Source of the DNA: Nocardioides humi
GTDB taxonomy: Bacteria > Actinomycetota > Actinomycetes > Propionibacteriales > Nocardioidaceae
Length of the DNA stretch: 64,000 bases
Assembly (NCBI RefSeq): GCF_006494775.1
Contig: NZ_CP041146.1
Location: 2,604,001 to 2,668,000 of the forward strand
Reading direction: 5' to 3'
Every line of letters begins with the position of its first letter. Positions within the stretch are counted from its first letter, which is position 1. Shown here piece after piece: positions 1 to 10,516 of this stretch. The position numbers and the translations under genes were made by a program. The notes below the pieces were generated by a model. That model was not told where the DNA came from and searched no databases. It saw nothing but the letters and a program-made list of their open reading frames with translations.

Positions 1-833
1 CTCGACGACGCGGGTCTCCCGCAGCGCCTCCCCCAGTTCCGCGGCCCGTCCGCGAACAGGTCGGCCAGCAGCGGCGCGTCCACGCCGGCCGCCAGGACGA
101 GCACGGCGAGCAGGTCGGGATCCAGCAGGTCCAGCGCGGCGTCGGCCAGGTGGGCGGCGAGCTCCTCCCCGGTCTCGCGGGCGAGCACGGCGCCGTCGTC
201 CCGGCCGGCGTCGCCGCGACCCACGGACACCGCCCACGCGCGAGCACCGAGGACCAGTGCGAGCGGCAGCCCGCCGGCCTGCGCGGCGAGAGCGGTGCGG
301 GCGGCGGGGTCGGCGACGCCGTACCTCCGGAGGAGGGCGTCGGCCTCCTCCGGCTCCAGGGCGCCCATCCGGACGTGCAGAGCCAGCGCGGCCAGCGGCT
401 CGGGCAGCCACCGCGGCGGCAGCATCCGGCCGCCGACGACCAGGCGGGTGTCCTCCGGCAGCCCGGCCACCGCGGCGCCGACCGCGCCGAGCGCGGGTCC
501 GAGGGCGTCGATCTCGTCGACCACGACCACCTGTGCGCGGCCGTCGATCCGGTCGAGGGCGGCCAGGACGTCGTCGGCGCGGGCGTCGAGGACGACGGCC
601 CGCCGCCCGGCTCGCTCCGCCCGGCGCCCGGCCTCGCGCAGCGCGGCGCTCTTCCCCACGCCGCCCCGGCCGGTCACCGCGAGCACCCGCGCGGACCCGG
701 CGGGATCGAGCAGCAGGTCCAGCCGCCGGCCCAGGCCCGCCGGGCAGGCGTAGCGGTCGGCGTCCAGGCCCTCGGCGTAGGTCGCCAGGGTCGGCGGGTC
801 GGGAGACCCCGGGCGGAGCTGGACGATCCCCAT
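1..833 (-). CDS. STAND/AAA-type ATPase regulator, 3' part outside window, frame broken near its visible end
   Basis: Read from ATG at 833 leftwards. About 40 residues in is a Walker A motif, GRGGVGKS, and further on a Walker B-like stretch VVVVDEIDAL. A GGLPLAL motif, typical of STAND/NB-ARC ATPases used in large regulators, follows. The remainder lies beyond base 1, so any C-terminal DNA-binding domain cannot be seen. The frame derails at the CCC run 45-47. With one more C the sequence continues sensibly as ELGEALRETRVVE to the window edge, so a one-base consensus error is likely. It is divergent from the IclR-type gene at 914 with an inverted repeat between them. Family call is fair; function is unknown. 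Confidence 0.6.
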   Translation of the reverse strand, partial: MGIVQLRPGSPDPPTLATYAEGLDADRYACPAGLGRRLDLLLDPAGSARVLAVTGRGGVGKSAALREAGRRAERAGRRAVVLDARADDVLAALDRIDGRAQVVVVDEIDALGPALGAVGAAVAGLPEDTRLVVGGRMLPPRWLPEPLAALALHVRMGALEPEEADALLRRYGVADPAARTALAAQAGGLPLALVLGARAWAVSVGRGDAGRDDGAVLARETGEELAAHLADAALDLLDPDLLAVLVLAAGVDAPLLADLFADGPRNWGRRCGRPASS

Positions 834-875
834 GGCTGCTCCTCGTGGTCAGGCCGCCACCAGGGTAGAGCCAGT

Positions 876-892
876 GTTGACGAGTGGTCAAC
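876..892. promoter_or_regulatory. Inverted repeat GTTGAC-N5-GTCAAC between divergent genes
   Basis: Perfect 6-bp arms separated by 5 bp, centred between the ATPase start (833) and the IclR-type start (914). Position and symmetry fit an operator for the adjacent IclR-type regulator. The left arm TTGAC could also serve as part of a -35 element. Binding is inferred. Confidence 0.45.
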
Positions 893-913
893 GGACTGGC
901 GTAGGGTCGGGGC

Positions 914-1609
914 GTGACGACCAGCCTGCTGCGCGGCCTGCGCGCCCTGGAGATGCTCGGCGGCGAGGCGCTGGGCGTCTCCGAGATCGCCCGACGGCTC
1001 GGGGTCGACAAGGCCGGTGTCTCCCGGATGCTCGGCCAGCTGCACGCCGAGGGCTGGGTGCTGCGCACCGGCGCGCGCTACGTGCTCGGCGAGCGCGCGC
1101 TGGCGATGGTGACCGCCGACCCCGCGGAGGTACGCCGCCGGGCGGCCCGGGTCGCCGCCCGGCTCCACGAGCGCACCGGCCTGACCTCGGTCGTGGTCCG
1201 CCTCGCCGGCGAGGGCGGGCAGCCGGTCGCGGTCGCCGGCCCCACCGGCTTCCTCGACCCCGAGGGACCGTACGAGCACCTGTGGTGCACCGCGGGCGGG
1301 ATCGCGCTGCTCGCCCAGCTCCCCGACGCCGAGCTCGACCGGCGCCTGGCGGTCACGCCGTGGCCGCAACCGTCCGCGGACGCCCCGGCCGACGCCGATG
1401 CGGTGCGCGCGCTGATCCGGGCGGTGCGGGCGGGCGCACCGGCCGAGGAGCGCTCCTGGACGCTTCCCGGAGCGGGCTGCATCGCGCTGCCCTGGCCGGT
1501 CGTGGAGCCCGCGCCGCCGTACGCCGTGCTGGCCCTCGGCCCGGCCGCCGACATCGACCGGGACGCCGACGCCGTGCGCCAGGCGCTGCGCGACGCGGTC
1601 GCCCGCTGA
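914..1609 (+). CDS. IclR-family-like transcriptional regulator
   Basis: A 231-residue protein with an N-terminal winged helix-turn-helix (about residues 5-60, with SEIARRLGVDKAGVSRML as recognition segment). It is followed by an effector-binding-like domain rich in beta/alpha elements. IclR proteins usually have about 250 residues, so this is slightly short. Starts with GTG. The divergent ATPase gene and the palindrome at 876-892 suggest autoregulation. The helix-turn-helix is clear; the effector is unknown. Confidence 0.65.
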   Translation: MTTSLLRGLRALEMLGGEALGVSEIARRLGVDKAGVSRMLGQLHAEGWVLRTGARYVLGERALAMVTADPAEVRRRAARVAARLHERTGLTSVVVRLAGEGGQPVAVAGPTGFLDPEGPYEHLWCTAGGIALLAQLPDAELDRRLAVTPWPQPSADAPADADAVRALIRAVRAGAPAEERSWTLPGAGCIALPWPVVEPAPPYAVLALGPAADIDRDADAVRQALRDAVAR

Positions 1610-1677
1610 GTCTCACGCTGGTCTCAGGCTGCCCCGATCCCGCGGAGCGGAGCCCCCGCACGACCGACGATCGCGGC

Positions 1678-3471
1678 GTGACCTCCCGCATCCGCCTGCT
1701 GGCCGCCCTGCTCCTCGTGGCGCTCGCCCTCGCCCCGCTCGGCGCGCCGTCCCACGCCGAGCCCGCCCCCGCGCCGGCCGAGCCCGCCGCACCCGCCGCG
1801 CGCGGCAAGGCCGTCACCGTCACGCCTGCCCAGCCGATGGCGGGCGAGAGGACCCGGTTCAGCGGCAAGGTCGCCGGCCGGGCCGGCACGGCCGTGCTGG
1901 AGCGGAAGAAGGGCAAGCGGTGGGTGGCGGTGGCCCGCGGCAAGGTGCGCAAGGGCGGCAAGTACCGGGTCGCCGCGCCCGTGAAGAAGGCCGGGACCTA
2001 CCGGGTCCGTGCGGGATCCTTCACCAGCAAGAAGGCCAAGGTGCGGCTCGCGCCGCAGGCGGCCCAGATATCGGTGACGGCGCCCCTCGTCACCGGCATC
2101 GCCCGGCCGGTCGTGGCGACGGTGACACCGGCGCGCGCGGGCCGGACCGTCCGGCTGCAGCGGCTCGACGGCGGCACCTGGACCACCGTCGCCACCGCGA
2201 CGACCGACGGCGCGGGCCAGGCGCTGATCCCGTACGCCGCCGGGCCGGCCGGCAGCACGTCGTACCGGATCCTGGGCGAGCGCCACCGCAAGTCCGCCAC
2301 GGTCGCCTCGGCGCCGCAGGTGGTCCGGACCGCGCCGGCGACCGAGCTGCTCAGCCGGGGCACCGCCGCCGGCGACACCAGCCACGACCCGTCGGTCTCG
2401 GCCGACGGCCGCTGGGTGGCCTTCACCTCCCAATCTCGGCTGCTCCCCAGCGACACCGACGACCGGGAGGACATCTACCTGTTCGACCGGGTGACCGGAG
2501 CGCTCACCCACCTGCTCCCGGACGCGGGCGGACTCGCCATCAACCCTCGGCTCTCCGCGAACGGGCGGTTCCTGGCCTTCCAGTCCACGTCGGCCAGCTT
2601 CGCCGGCGAGGCGGACGGCGACCACGACGTCTTCGTGCTGGACCGCGTCACCGGCGTGGTCGACCTGGTCTCCCAGACGCCGGACGGCGAGGCCGCCAAC
2701 CGGCCCTCGCAGCTGTACGCGATGAGCGACGACGGCCGCTTCGTCGCCTTCACCTCGACCGCCTCGGACCTGGTCGGCGTGCTCCAGCCGCCGAACACTG
2801 ACGTCCGGCACGCCTACCTGCACGACCGCACGACCGGCACGAACCGCGCCCTCGACCGGATCGGCCTCGGCTGGGCGACCGCCAACATCTACGGCCTCGA
2901 CGTCAGCGCGGACGGGTCGCGGGTGGCCTTCTCCAGCGGCGACGACGGCCTCGACCCCGGGCACGTCGACGTGGTCGCGGTCTTCGGGTGGGACGTCGCC
3001 GCCGACGGCACCATCTCGAACCGGACCAATCTCACCCCCGACATCCGGGCCGACCAGCCGTCGCTGAGCGGCGACGGCTCCGTGCTGGCGTTCACGACCG
3101 TCGCCGCCCTCGGGCCCGGCGATCTCAACGGCGCCCGCGACACCTATCTCCGTACGCCGGCCGGCACCTTCGTCTTCGCCGGCCCCTACGGTGCCGCAGG
3201 GAACCCCGGCGGCGAGATCTCCGCCGACGGCCGCTTCGTGTCGCTGTCGACCAAGAACGTGCTGCCGGGCGACACCAACGGCAGCACGGCCGACGTCGCC
3301 GTGTGGGAGCGGGCGACCGGCACCACCACCCTGATCACCCGCGCGGGCGCGGGCGCCAGTGGCGACGAGGGGCTCTCCGCCGACGGGTCGGTGCTGGTGT
3401 TCGGCTCGGCCGCTCCGGTGGTGCCCGGCGCGACCGGCGACTACAACGTGTACGTCACCGCGCTGCGCTGA
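1678..3471 (+). CDS. Secreted protein with Ig-like segments and a PD40/TolB-type beta-propeller
   Basis: GTG at 1678 gives a 597-residue protein beginning with a signal peptide (TSRIRLL, a hydrophobic LALLLVALALAPLG core, then SHA as likely cleavage site). Next come two lysine-rich, Ig-like repeats (about 40-220; KGKRWVAVARGKV, VRLQRLDGGTWTTVATA). The C-terminal 370 residues hold repeated SxDGRWVAFTS / SADGRFVSLST blades typical of PD40 WD40-like propellers. The frame is open upstream to 832, but that extension overlaps the IclR gene and lacks sense. It is probably exported, with a binding or surface role; no catalytic motif is visible. Confidence 0.7.
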   Translation: MTSRIRLLAALLLVALALAPLGAPSHAEPAPAPAEPAAPAARGKAVTVTPAQPMAGERTRFSGKVAGRAGTAVLERKKGKRWVAVARGKVRKGGKYRVAAPVKKAGTYRVRAGSFTSKKAKVRLAPQAAQISVTAPLVTGIARPVVATVTPARAGRTVRLQRLDGGTWTTVATATTDGAGQALIPYAAGPAGSTSYRILGERHRKSATVASAPQVVRTAPATELLSRGTAAGDTSHDPSVSADGRWVAFTSQSRLLPSDTDDREDIYLFDRVTGALTHLLPDAGGLAINPRLSANGRFLAFQSTSASFAGEADGDHDVFVLDRVTGVVDLVSQTPDGEAANRPSQLYAMSDDGRFVAFTSTASDLVGVLQPPNTDVRHAYLHDRTTGTNRALDRIGLGWATANIYGLDVSADGSRVAFSSGDDGLDPGHVDVVAVFGWDVAADGTISNRTNLTPDIRADQPSLSGDGSVLAFTTVAALGPGDLNGARDTYLRTPAGTFVFAGPYGAAGNPGGEISADGRFVSLSTKNVLPGDTNGSTADVAVWERATGTTTLITRAGAGASGDEGLSADGSVLVFGSAAPVVPGATGDYNVYVTALR

Positions 3472-3524
3472 GCCTCGCGCCGCCCACCCGGTTGCAGGGC
3501 GGCCGGGTGGGGTAGGAAGGCGGC

Positions 3525-4399
3525 ATGAGCTTCCCGCCCCCGCCGCCGCAGGGACCGCCGACCGGCCCCCGCCCTCCGGTCCGCCCTCCGGTCCGCCGCC
3601 GGGCTGGGGTCCGCCGCCGGGGTACTCGCCCCAGCCGTTCGGCCCGCCGCCCGGGCGCCGCGGCGGCGGCGCGACCCTCGCCCTCGTCATCGGCGGCGTG
3701 GTGCTGGCGGTCGCGCTGCTCGCCGCGATCGGGGTCGGCGCCTTCCTCATCGCCGGCGGCGGTGGCGACGACGACCGCGCGGCCGACGACCCGACGACCA
3801 GCGCCTCGTCCTCCACCTCGGCCCCCACCTCCGAGCCGACCTCGGAGAGCACGACCGGGGACACCCCCACGTCCCCGAGCGGCTCGGCGAGCTCGGGCCC
3901 GTCCACGCCGTACACGCCCTCCGACGACACCGACGACGACATCCACAACGACGTCAAGGCCGCCGACTTCCCGGGCGACTGGAACTTCAAGCTCGGTGAC
4001 GTCGAGCACCACGCGAAGCTGCTGCGCTCGGTCGACCACGACAGCTGCGCACCGGTCGAGAAGGGCTCGACGCTCACCCAGCAGCGCTGCGAGTACGCCG
4101 TCCAGTGGGTCTTCAACGCCCTCGGCGGCAAGGTCCGGCTGACCCACCTGTTCCTGGTGTTCGACACCGAGCGGCACGCCAAGGCGGCGCAGAGCTCGCT
4201 CAAGGACAAGGACTTCGACCTGCCCGACGACAGCCTCTACCCCTCGTTCGTGCAGGGGAAGTGGAACTCCAGCGTCTACGGCAACATCATCGCCGTCACC
4301 ATCGGCACGTCGAAGGTGGAGGTCAAGGAGAAGAAGCTGACCTCGCTGGTCAACTACATGAACACCGACTACAAGTCCGCGCTGCTGTTCAAGTTCTGA
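3525..4399 (+). CDS. Proline-rich single-pass membrane protein, apparent -1 frameshift
   Basis: ATG at 3525 follows a good ribosome site (GGAAGG). The first residues, MSFPPPPPQGPPTGP, lie in one frame; everything after 3570 is coherent only in another. Adding one C to the run 3566-3570 yields a 291-residue protein. It has a Pro/Gly-rich cytoplasmic tail, one membrane helix (LALVIGGVVLAVALLAAIGVGAFLIAG), an acidic Ser/Thr-rich linker, and an outer domain with two cysteines (HDSC and QRCEY) ending SALLFKF. This layout is common among uncharacterised actinobacterial envelope proteins. Function not recognised. The frameshift is more likely a homopolymer error than a mutation. Confidence 0.6.
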
Positions 4400-4489
4400 G
4401 CCGGGTCTCGGGGCCGGCCGGATCACCGCGCGAAAGTTTTTCCTACGATCTGCTGACAACCTGTCCGGTCCTCTGGCATGCTTCTGCTC

Positions 4490-4535
4490 GCCGCCGCAGG
4501 TGACCCGAGACGCCTGCGGCGGCTTCCATTTTTAA
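4490..4535 (+). terminator. Rho-independent terminator
   Basis: GCCGCCGCAGG (4490-4500) pairs perfectly with CCTGCGGCGGC (4513-4523) around a 12-base loop, followed by the T-rich stretch TTCCATTTTTAA. It ends transcription coming from the proline-rich membrane protein gene, or from a short transcript starting near 4470. Confidence 0.7.
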
Positions 4536-4622
4536 TGGCCGAGCGTGTCGCATACGCGGCTCGCCGCCCGGGACTCGCTTCGCTCGCCCCGCGGGCTTCG
4601 CCGCGTGCGCTTCGCGGCCGTG

Positions 4623-4690
4623 CGCCACGCTGCCGGCCTCGCCACGCTGCCGGCCTCGCCACGCTGCCGGCCTCGCCACGCTGCCGGCCT
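4623..4690. repeat. Four exact 17-bp tandem repeats
   Basis: Unit CGCCACGCTGCCGGCCT occurs four times head to tail with no mismatch and ends exactly at the stop codon (TTA at 4690-4692) of the minus-strand Lrp gene. The preceding 4560-4622 is a degenerate GC-rich stretch with short TTCGC-type dyads. No gene is seen between 4400 and 4689. Confidence 0.9.
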
Positions 4691-5193
4691 TAGCCCTTCC
4701 GGTACGCCGGAGCCCGCCGGCTCGGCGCGGTCTCGGCGCTGGCCAGCAGGGGAAGCACCCGCGGCGGGACGAGCACCGACAGCACCATCACGCTGGTGGA
4801 GCGCACGACCGACGACGACTGGTCGATCCGGACCAGGGTCGCCTGCAGCTCGGGGTGGGAGCGGGTGGCGACCCGGCAGAGCACGTCGTACGAGCCGGTC
4901 GTGACGTACGCCTCCAGCACCTGCGGGATCGCCTCGAGGTCGCGGGCGACCTCGTCGAGCGCGCCCTGCGAGATCTCGAGGGTGACATAGGCCTGCACCT
5001 CGAACCCGGCCGCGGCGACGTCGAGGGTGGGGTCCCAGTCGGCGATGACGCCGGCCTCGGCGAGCCGGCGCAGCCGGGCCTGCACGGTGGCGCGGGCGAC
5101 CCTGGTCTGCCGGGAGAGCTCGAGGTCGCCGGCGCGCGGGTGCTCGGTGAGCGCGGTGAGCAGGGCGATGTCGATCTGGTCCAGGGTGAGCAC
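4690..5193 (-). CDS. Lrp/AsnC-family transcriptional regulator
   Basis: About 167 residues. The N-terminal helix-turn-helix has LTLDQIDIALLTALTEHPRAG and then RVARATVQARLRRL; the C-terminal RAM ligand-binding domain includes YVTTGSYDVLCRVATRS. Start chosen as GTG at 5193 next to GGAGGA; an upstream GTG at 5223 would add ten residues. It is divergent from the 4-hydroxyphenylpyruvate dioxygenase gene, so aromatic amino-acid-responsive control of that operon is the obvious inference. The 3' end abuts the 17-bp repeat array. Confidence 0.85.
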   Translation of the reverse strand: MLTLDQIDIALLTALTEHPRAGDLELSRQTRVARATVQARLRRLAEAGVIADWDPTLDVAAAGFEVQAYVTLEISQGALDEVARDLEAIPQVLEAYVTTGSYDVLCRVATRSHPELQATLVRIDQSSSVVRSTSVMVLSVLVPPRVLPLLASAETAPSRRAPAYRKG

Positions 5194-5219
5194 TCCTCCA
5201 AGATAGTCAATCTGCCTAG

Positions 5220-6517
<1,298 letters not shown>

Positions 6518-6518
<1 letters not shown>

Positions 6519-7795
6519 TGACGACCACGACGACCGGTACGACGACCGGCGCCGGCATGCTCGAGCTGCTCGGCCGCTTCGAGGCCAAGGCGCCCGAGAT
6601 CGTCTTCGAGTGGCACGACTCCGAGACCGAGGCGAAGGGCTGGGCGGTCATCAACTCGCTGCGCGGCGGCGCGGCCGGCGGCGGCACCCGGATGCGCGCG
6701 GGCCTCGACCGCAGCGAGGTCGAGGCGCTGGCCAAGACCATGGAGGTGAAGTTCACCGTCTCCGGGCCGGCGATCGGCGGCGCGAAGTCGGGCATCGACT
6801 TCGACCCCACCGACCCGCGCCGCGAGGGCGTGCTGGCCCGGTGGTTCAAGGCGGTGACCCCGCTGCTGAAGACGTACTACGGCACCGGCGGCGACCTCAA
6901 CGTCGACGAGCTGCACGACGTCATCCCGCTCACCGAGCGGTACGGCCTGTGGCACCCGCAGGAGGGCATCGTCAACGGCCACTTCGCCGCCGACGAGCGC
7001 GAGCTGGTGCAGCGGGTCGGCATGCTGCGGCTCGGGGTCTCCAAGGTCGTCGAGGACCCGCGGTACACCCCCGACCGGGACCGGAAGTACACCGTCGCCG
7101 ACCTGATCACCGGGTGGGGCGTCGCCGAGTCGGTCGTGCACTACTACGCGACATACGGCGCCGGGCAGGGCCAGGCACTGGAGGGCAAGCGGGTGATCGT
7201 CCAGGGGTGGGGCAACGTGGGCTCCGCCGCGGCGTACTACCTCGCCCAGGCGGGCGCCCGCGTCGTCGGCATCATCGACCGCGACGGCGGGCTGATGAAC
7301 GCCGACGGGTTCACCGCCGACGACGTGCGGGCGCTCTTCCTCGCCAAGGACGGCAACGCGCTGCGCGCCGACGAGCTCGTCCCGTTCGAGCGGCTCGACG
7401 ACGAGATCTGGGACCTGGGCGCGGAGATCTTCCTGCCCTGCGCCGCCTCGCGGCTGGTGTCCGCCGAGCACGTCAAGCGGCTGGTCACGGGCGGCCTGGA
7501 GCTGATCTCGGCCGGCGCCAACGTGCCGTTCGCCGACCCGGAGATCTTCTACGGACCCACCTACGAGTTCGCCGACCAGCACGTCGCGGTGATCCCGGAC
7601 TTCATCGCCAACTGCGGCATGGCCCGCACCTTCACCCTCCTCATGGAGGGCATCCCCGAGGTGTCGGACGACGCGATCTTCGGCGACGTCTCCCGGACCA
7701 TCCGCACCGCGCTGGAGCGGTGCCACGCGCGGTCGCCGTACCCGACCTCGGTGGCGGCCACCGCCTTCGAGATCGCCCTCGACCAGCTGGTCTGA
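6518..7795 (+). CDS. Glu/Leu/Phe/Val dehydrogenase family amino-acid dehydrogenase
   Basis: 425 residues. It performs NAD(P)-dependent oxidative deamination of an amino acid to a 2-oxo acid. Substrate and catalytic segments GGGTRMRAGLDRSEVEALAKTM and GPAIGGAKSGIDFDP (catalytic Lys region) precede a Rossmann domain with VIVQGWGNVGSAAAYYL. Its start overlaps the dioxygenase stop. A role feeding an aromatic 2-oxo acid, such as 4-hydroxyphenylpyruvate from tyrosine, into that enzyme is likely; glutamate specificity cannot be excluded. Confidence 0.85.
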
Positions 7796-7803
7796 CGGCC
7801 CGG

Positions 7804-8235
7804 TCAGCTGCGGGAAGGGTCGAACTCCAGCACCTGGGTGAGCCGGACGTTGTTGCCCGAGGGGTCGCGGAAGGACGTGTCGATGCCGTACGGCTGCGGC
7901 GTCGGCGGGTCGTTGAAGACGACGCCGCGGGCGGAGAGCTCGTCGTACGCCGCCTGGCAGTCGTCGGTCTCCAGGAACAGGGTGCCGCCGGCGCCCTTGG
8001 CGACGAGGTCGGACAGCCGGCTGCTGTCGCCGGCGTCCAGCATCGGCGGACCGGGCAGGGGCATCAGCACCAGCCCGATCTCCGGCTGGTCCGCCGGGCC
8101 CACCACCAGCCAGCGGAAGTTCCACTCCTCCATGGTCACGTCGGAGCGGACCTCCCAGCCGACCACGCGGGTCCAGAAGTCGAGGGCCTGGTCGGCGTCG
8201 TGCACCCAGAACTGTGCGTTCGCGATTCGGATCAT
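7804..8235 (-). CDS. VOC-family (glyoxalase-like) protein
   Basis: 143 residues with two beta-alpha-beta-beta-beta modules: NAQFWVHDADQALDFWTRVVGWEV at the start and FRDPSGNNVRLTQVLEF at the end. Typical of small stand-alone VOC proteins whose substrate is unknown. It lies nine bases downstream of the AraC-type regulator and is probably in the same transcript. Confidence 0.8.
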   Translation of the reverse strand: MIRIANAQFWVHDADQALDFWTRVVGWEVRSDVTMEEWNFRWLVVGPADQPEIGLVLMPLPGPPMLDAGDSSRLSDLVAKGAGGTLFLETDDCQAAYDELSARGVVFNDPPTPQPYGIDTSFRDPSGNNVRLTQVLEFDPSRS

Positions 8236-8244
8236 GGCACGACG

Positions 8245-8676
8245 CTAGGACGCCACGGCCGGCGGGCGCTTCTCCGATCCTGCTGTCCCGGGACGGCCGT
8301 ACGCCTTGGCGACGCAGGCGGGGATCCGCAGGTGGCGCCGGGCGGGCGGGAACGAGGCGCGGTACGCCGCGGGCGGCACGCCGTACACCTGGGCGAACCT
8401 GCTGGAGAACGAGCCGAGGCTGCTCAGGCCGACGGCGTGGCAGATCTCGGTGACCGGCCGGTCGGTGTCGCGCAGCAGCGCGGCGGCGCGCTCCAGCCGG
8501 CGGGTCAGCAGGTACCGGTGCGGCGTCTCCCCGAACGCGCGGCGGAACTCCCGCGCGAAGTGCGCCGGCGACCAGCCCGCCGCCCGTGCGAGGTCGGCCA
8601 CGCGCAGCGGCTCGGCGTAGTGCCGGTCGCACAGGTCGCGGGCACGCAGGAGGTGCCGGCTCGGAGGGACGGCCAT
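8245..8676 (-). CDS. AraC-family transcriptional regulator, DNA-binding domain only
   Basis: 143 residues made almost entirely of the two AraC helix-turn-helix motifs (about 10-110): LRVADLARAAGWSPAHFAREFRRAFGETPHRYL and then VTEICHAVGLSSLGSFSSRFAQVYGVPPAAYR. There is no N-terminal cupin domain. It heads a two-gene unit with the VOC protein, which it probably controls. Confidence 0.87.
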   Translation of the reverse strand: MAVPPSRHLLRARDLCDRHYAEPLRVADLARAAGWSPAHFAREFRRAFGETPHRYLLTRRLERAAALLRDTDRPVTEICHAVGLSSLGSFSSRFAQVYGVPPAAYRASFPPARRHLRIPACVAKAYGRPGTAGSEKRPPAVAS

Positions 8677-8744
8677 GCCCCCACCGTAGTGGTCGGTCGG
8701 TCGCGGCGACGGGCGCGCTGCCGGGGCGCTCCTAGACTTCCGGC

Positions 8745-10457
8745 GTGGAGCACGAGTACCTGGTCCTCGCCGGCGGTGGGCTCGCGATCTCGATCATCGC
8801 GGTGGCCTTCTCCCGTCGTACCGGCGTCGCCACGCCGCTCCTGCTCATCGGGCTCGGCGTCGCCGCCAGCTTCATCCCCGGCGCCCCGGAGGTGCGGCTG
8901 TCCCCCGAGGTGGTGCTCGCCGGCATCCTGCCGCCGCTGCTCTACGCGTCGGCGGTGCGGCTGCCGGTCGTCGACCTGCGCCGCAACCTCGGCCTGATCA
9001 CCTGGCTGGCGATGGTGATCGTGGTGGTCGGCGCCCTCGGCGTCGGGTGGGTCGTGCATGTGGTCTTCGACGTACCGTTCGCGCTCGCGGTGGCGCTGGG
9101 CGCCGTCGTCAGCCCCACGGACGCGGTCGCCGCGACGGCGATCGGCCACCGGCTCGGGCTCCCGCCGCGGGTGATGACCGTGCTGGAGGGCGAGAGCCTG
9201 GTGAACGACGCCTCGGCGCTGGTCGTGCTGCGCACGGCCCTCGCGGCGATGGCCGTCGGCAGCTTCAGCCTGGGCCACGTCGTCCTGGACTTCGCGTGGG
9301 CGGTGGTCGGCGCCATCCTCGTCGGTCTCGCCGTCGGCTGGCTCACCGTGCTGGTGCGCCAGAAGCTGGCGGACCCGGTGCTCAACACCTCGATCTCGTT
9401 CGCGGTGCCCTTCCTCGCCTTCGTCCCCGCCGAGGAGCTGGAGGCCTCCGGTGTGCTCGCCGTGGTGATCGCGGGCCTGGTCACCGGCCACCAGGCCGGG
9501 CGGCGGTTCACCGCACGGGACCGGCAGATGGAGCGCACCAACTGGGCGACCATCAACTTCCTGCTCGAGAACGCCGTCTTCCTCGCGATGGGCTTCGAGC
9601 TGCCCCGCCTGATCGAGGAGGCACGCGGGAGCACCCCCGACTCCCGGATCGCGACGATGGTGGCGGTGGTCTTCGGCCTGCTGGTCGTGCTCCGGTTCGT
9701 GGGCGTCGCCGGGCCGCTGCTCATCGACCGGCACCGGCGCCCCGGGCGGTCCAGCCGCCGACGGCGGCGGATCGCCGAGTTCGAGCAACAGCTGGAGACC
9801 CTCACCCCGCAGAGCACCCAGGAGATCGCCCGCGTCCAGGCCGGACGACGGCGCGTCGCCCAGGCGCACGCCGACGTCGCGTTCGAGCAGCGCCAGCCCC
9901 TCAACGGCCGGTCCGGCCTGGTCCTGGCCTGGTCCGGGATGCGCGGCGTGGTCACCCTCGCCGCCGTCCAGACCATCCCCGCCGGCACCGACCAGCGCTC
10001 CACCCTCGTCGTCGTCGCCGTGGTGGTCGCCGTCGCCACCCTGGTCCTGTTCGGCCTCACCCTGCCGGTGCTGATCCGGCGCCTCGACCTGGAGGCGGTC
10101 ACGCCGGAGGACCAGCGCGGCGAGTTCTTCTCGCTGATGAAGCAGCTCACCGGCCAGACCTACGAGCAGCTGGGACCGATCCGCGAGCTCGAGATCGACG
10201 GCGAGCCGATCGATCCCGCCCTGGCCGAGTCACTGGAGCAGCGGTTCCTCCCCATCCTGCTCGGCAACATCCAGCACCTGCGCCAGCAGAAGCCCGGCCT
10301 GCGCGAGAAGTCCCTGCTCGTCCAGCGCCTCTACCTCGACACCATGCGCGACGCCCTGCTCGCCGAGCGCTCCATCGGCGCCTACACCAGCGAGACCTAC
10401 GCGCAGGCCGAGGCGCTGCTCGACCGGGAGGAGCAGCGGCTCAACGCGGGTGTGTGA
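8745..10457 (+). CDS. Na+/H+ antiporter, CPA1/NhaP type
   Basis: 570 residues with about 12 membrane segments from residue 5 to 440 and a cytoplasmic C-terminal tail. The ion-binding signature VSPTDAVAATAIG, followed by GESLVNDASALV, is typical of CPA1 exchangers. A positively charged loop (HRRPGRSSRRRRR) interrupts the last membrane helices. The GTG start lies seven bases after a TAGACT -10-like hexamer, so the transcript may be leaderless. Role: cation/proton exchange at the membrane. Confidence 0.9.
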   Translation: MEHEYLVLAGGGLAISIIAVAFSRRTGVATPLLLIGLGVAASFIPGAPEVRLSPEVVLAGILPPLLYASAVRLPVVDLRRNLGLITWLAMVIVVVGALGVGWVVHVVFDVPFALAVALGAVVSPTDAVAATAIGHRLGLPPRVMTVLEGESLVNDASALVVLRTALAAMAVGSFSLGHVVLDFAWAVVGAILVGLAVGWLTVLVRQKLADPVLNTSISFAVPFLAFVPAEELEASGVLAVVIAGLVTGHQAGRRFTARDRQMERTNWATINFLLENAVFLAMGFELPRLIEEARGSTPDSRIATMVAVVFGLLVVLRFVGVAGPLLIDRHRRPGRSSRRRRRIAEFEQQLETLTPQSTQEIARVQAGRRRVAQAHADVAFEQRQPLNGRSGLVLAWSGMRGVVTLAAVQTIPAGTDQRSTLVVVAVVVAVATLVLFGLTLPVLIRRLDLEAVTPEDQRGEFFSLMKQLTGQTYEQLGPIRELEIDGEPIDPALAESLEQRFLPILLGNIQHLRQQKPGLREKSLLVQRLYLDTMRDALLAERSIGAYTSETYAQAEALLDREEQRLNAGV

Positions 10458-10458
10458 C

Positions 10459-10480
10459 GGGCGGCTAAGCGCGGCCGCCC
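10459..10480. terminator. GC-rich hairpin between convergent genes
   Basis: GGGCGGC (10459-10465) pairs with GCCGCCC (10474-10480), two bases after the antiporter stop and before the stop of the convergent monooxygenase. It lacks a T-tract, so termination strength is uncertain. Confidence 0.45.
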
Positions 10481-10516
10481 AACCGACCACGAAGACCAGA
10501 CCCACCACGAGCCCGA

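Noticed and set aside
832..3471. A single 879-residue protein starting at 832
   Set aside because: Its first 280 residues are the out-of-frame reading of the IclR gene; the secreted protein has a proper signal peptide starting at GTG 1678.
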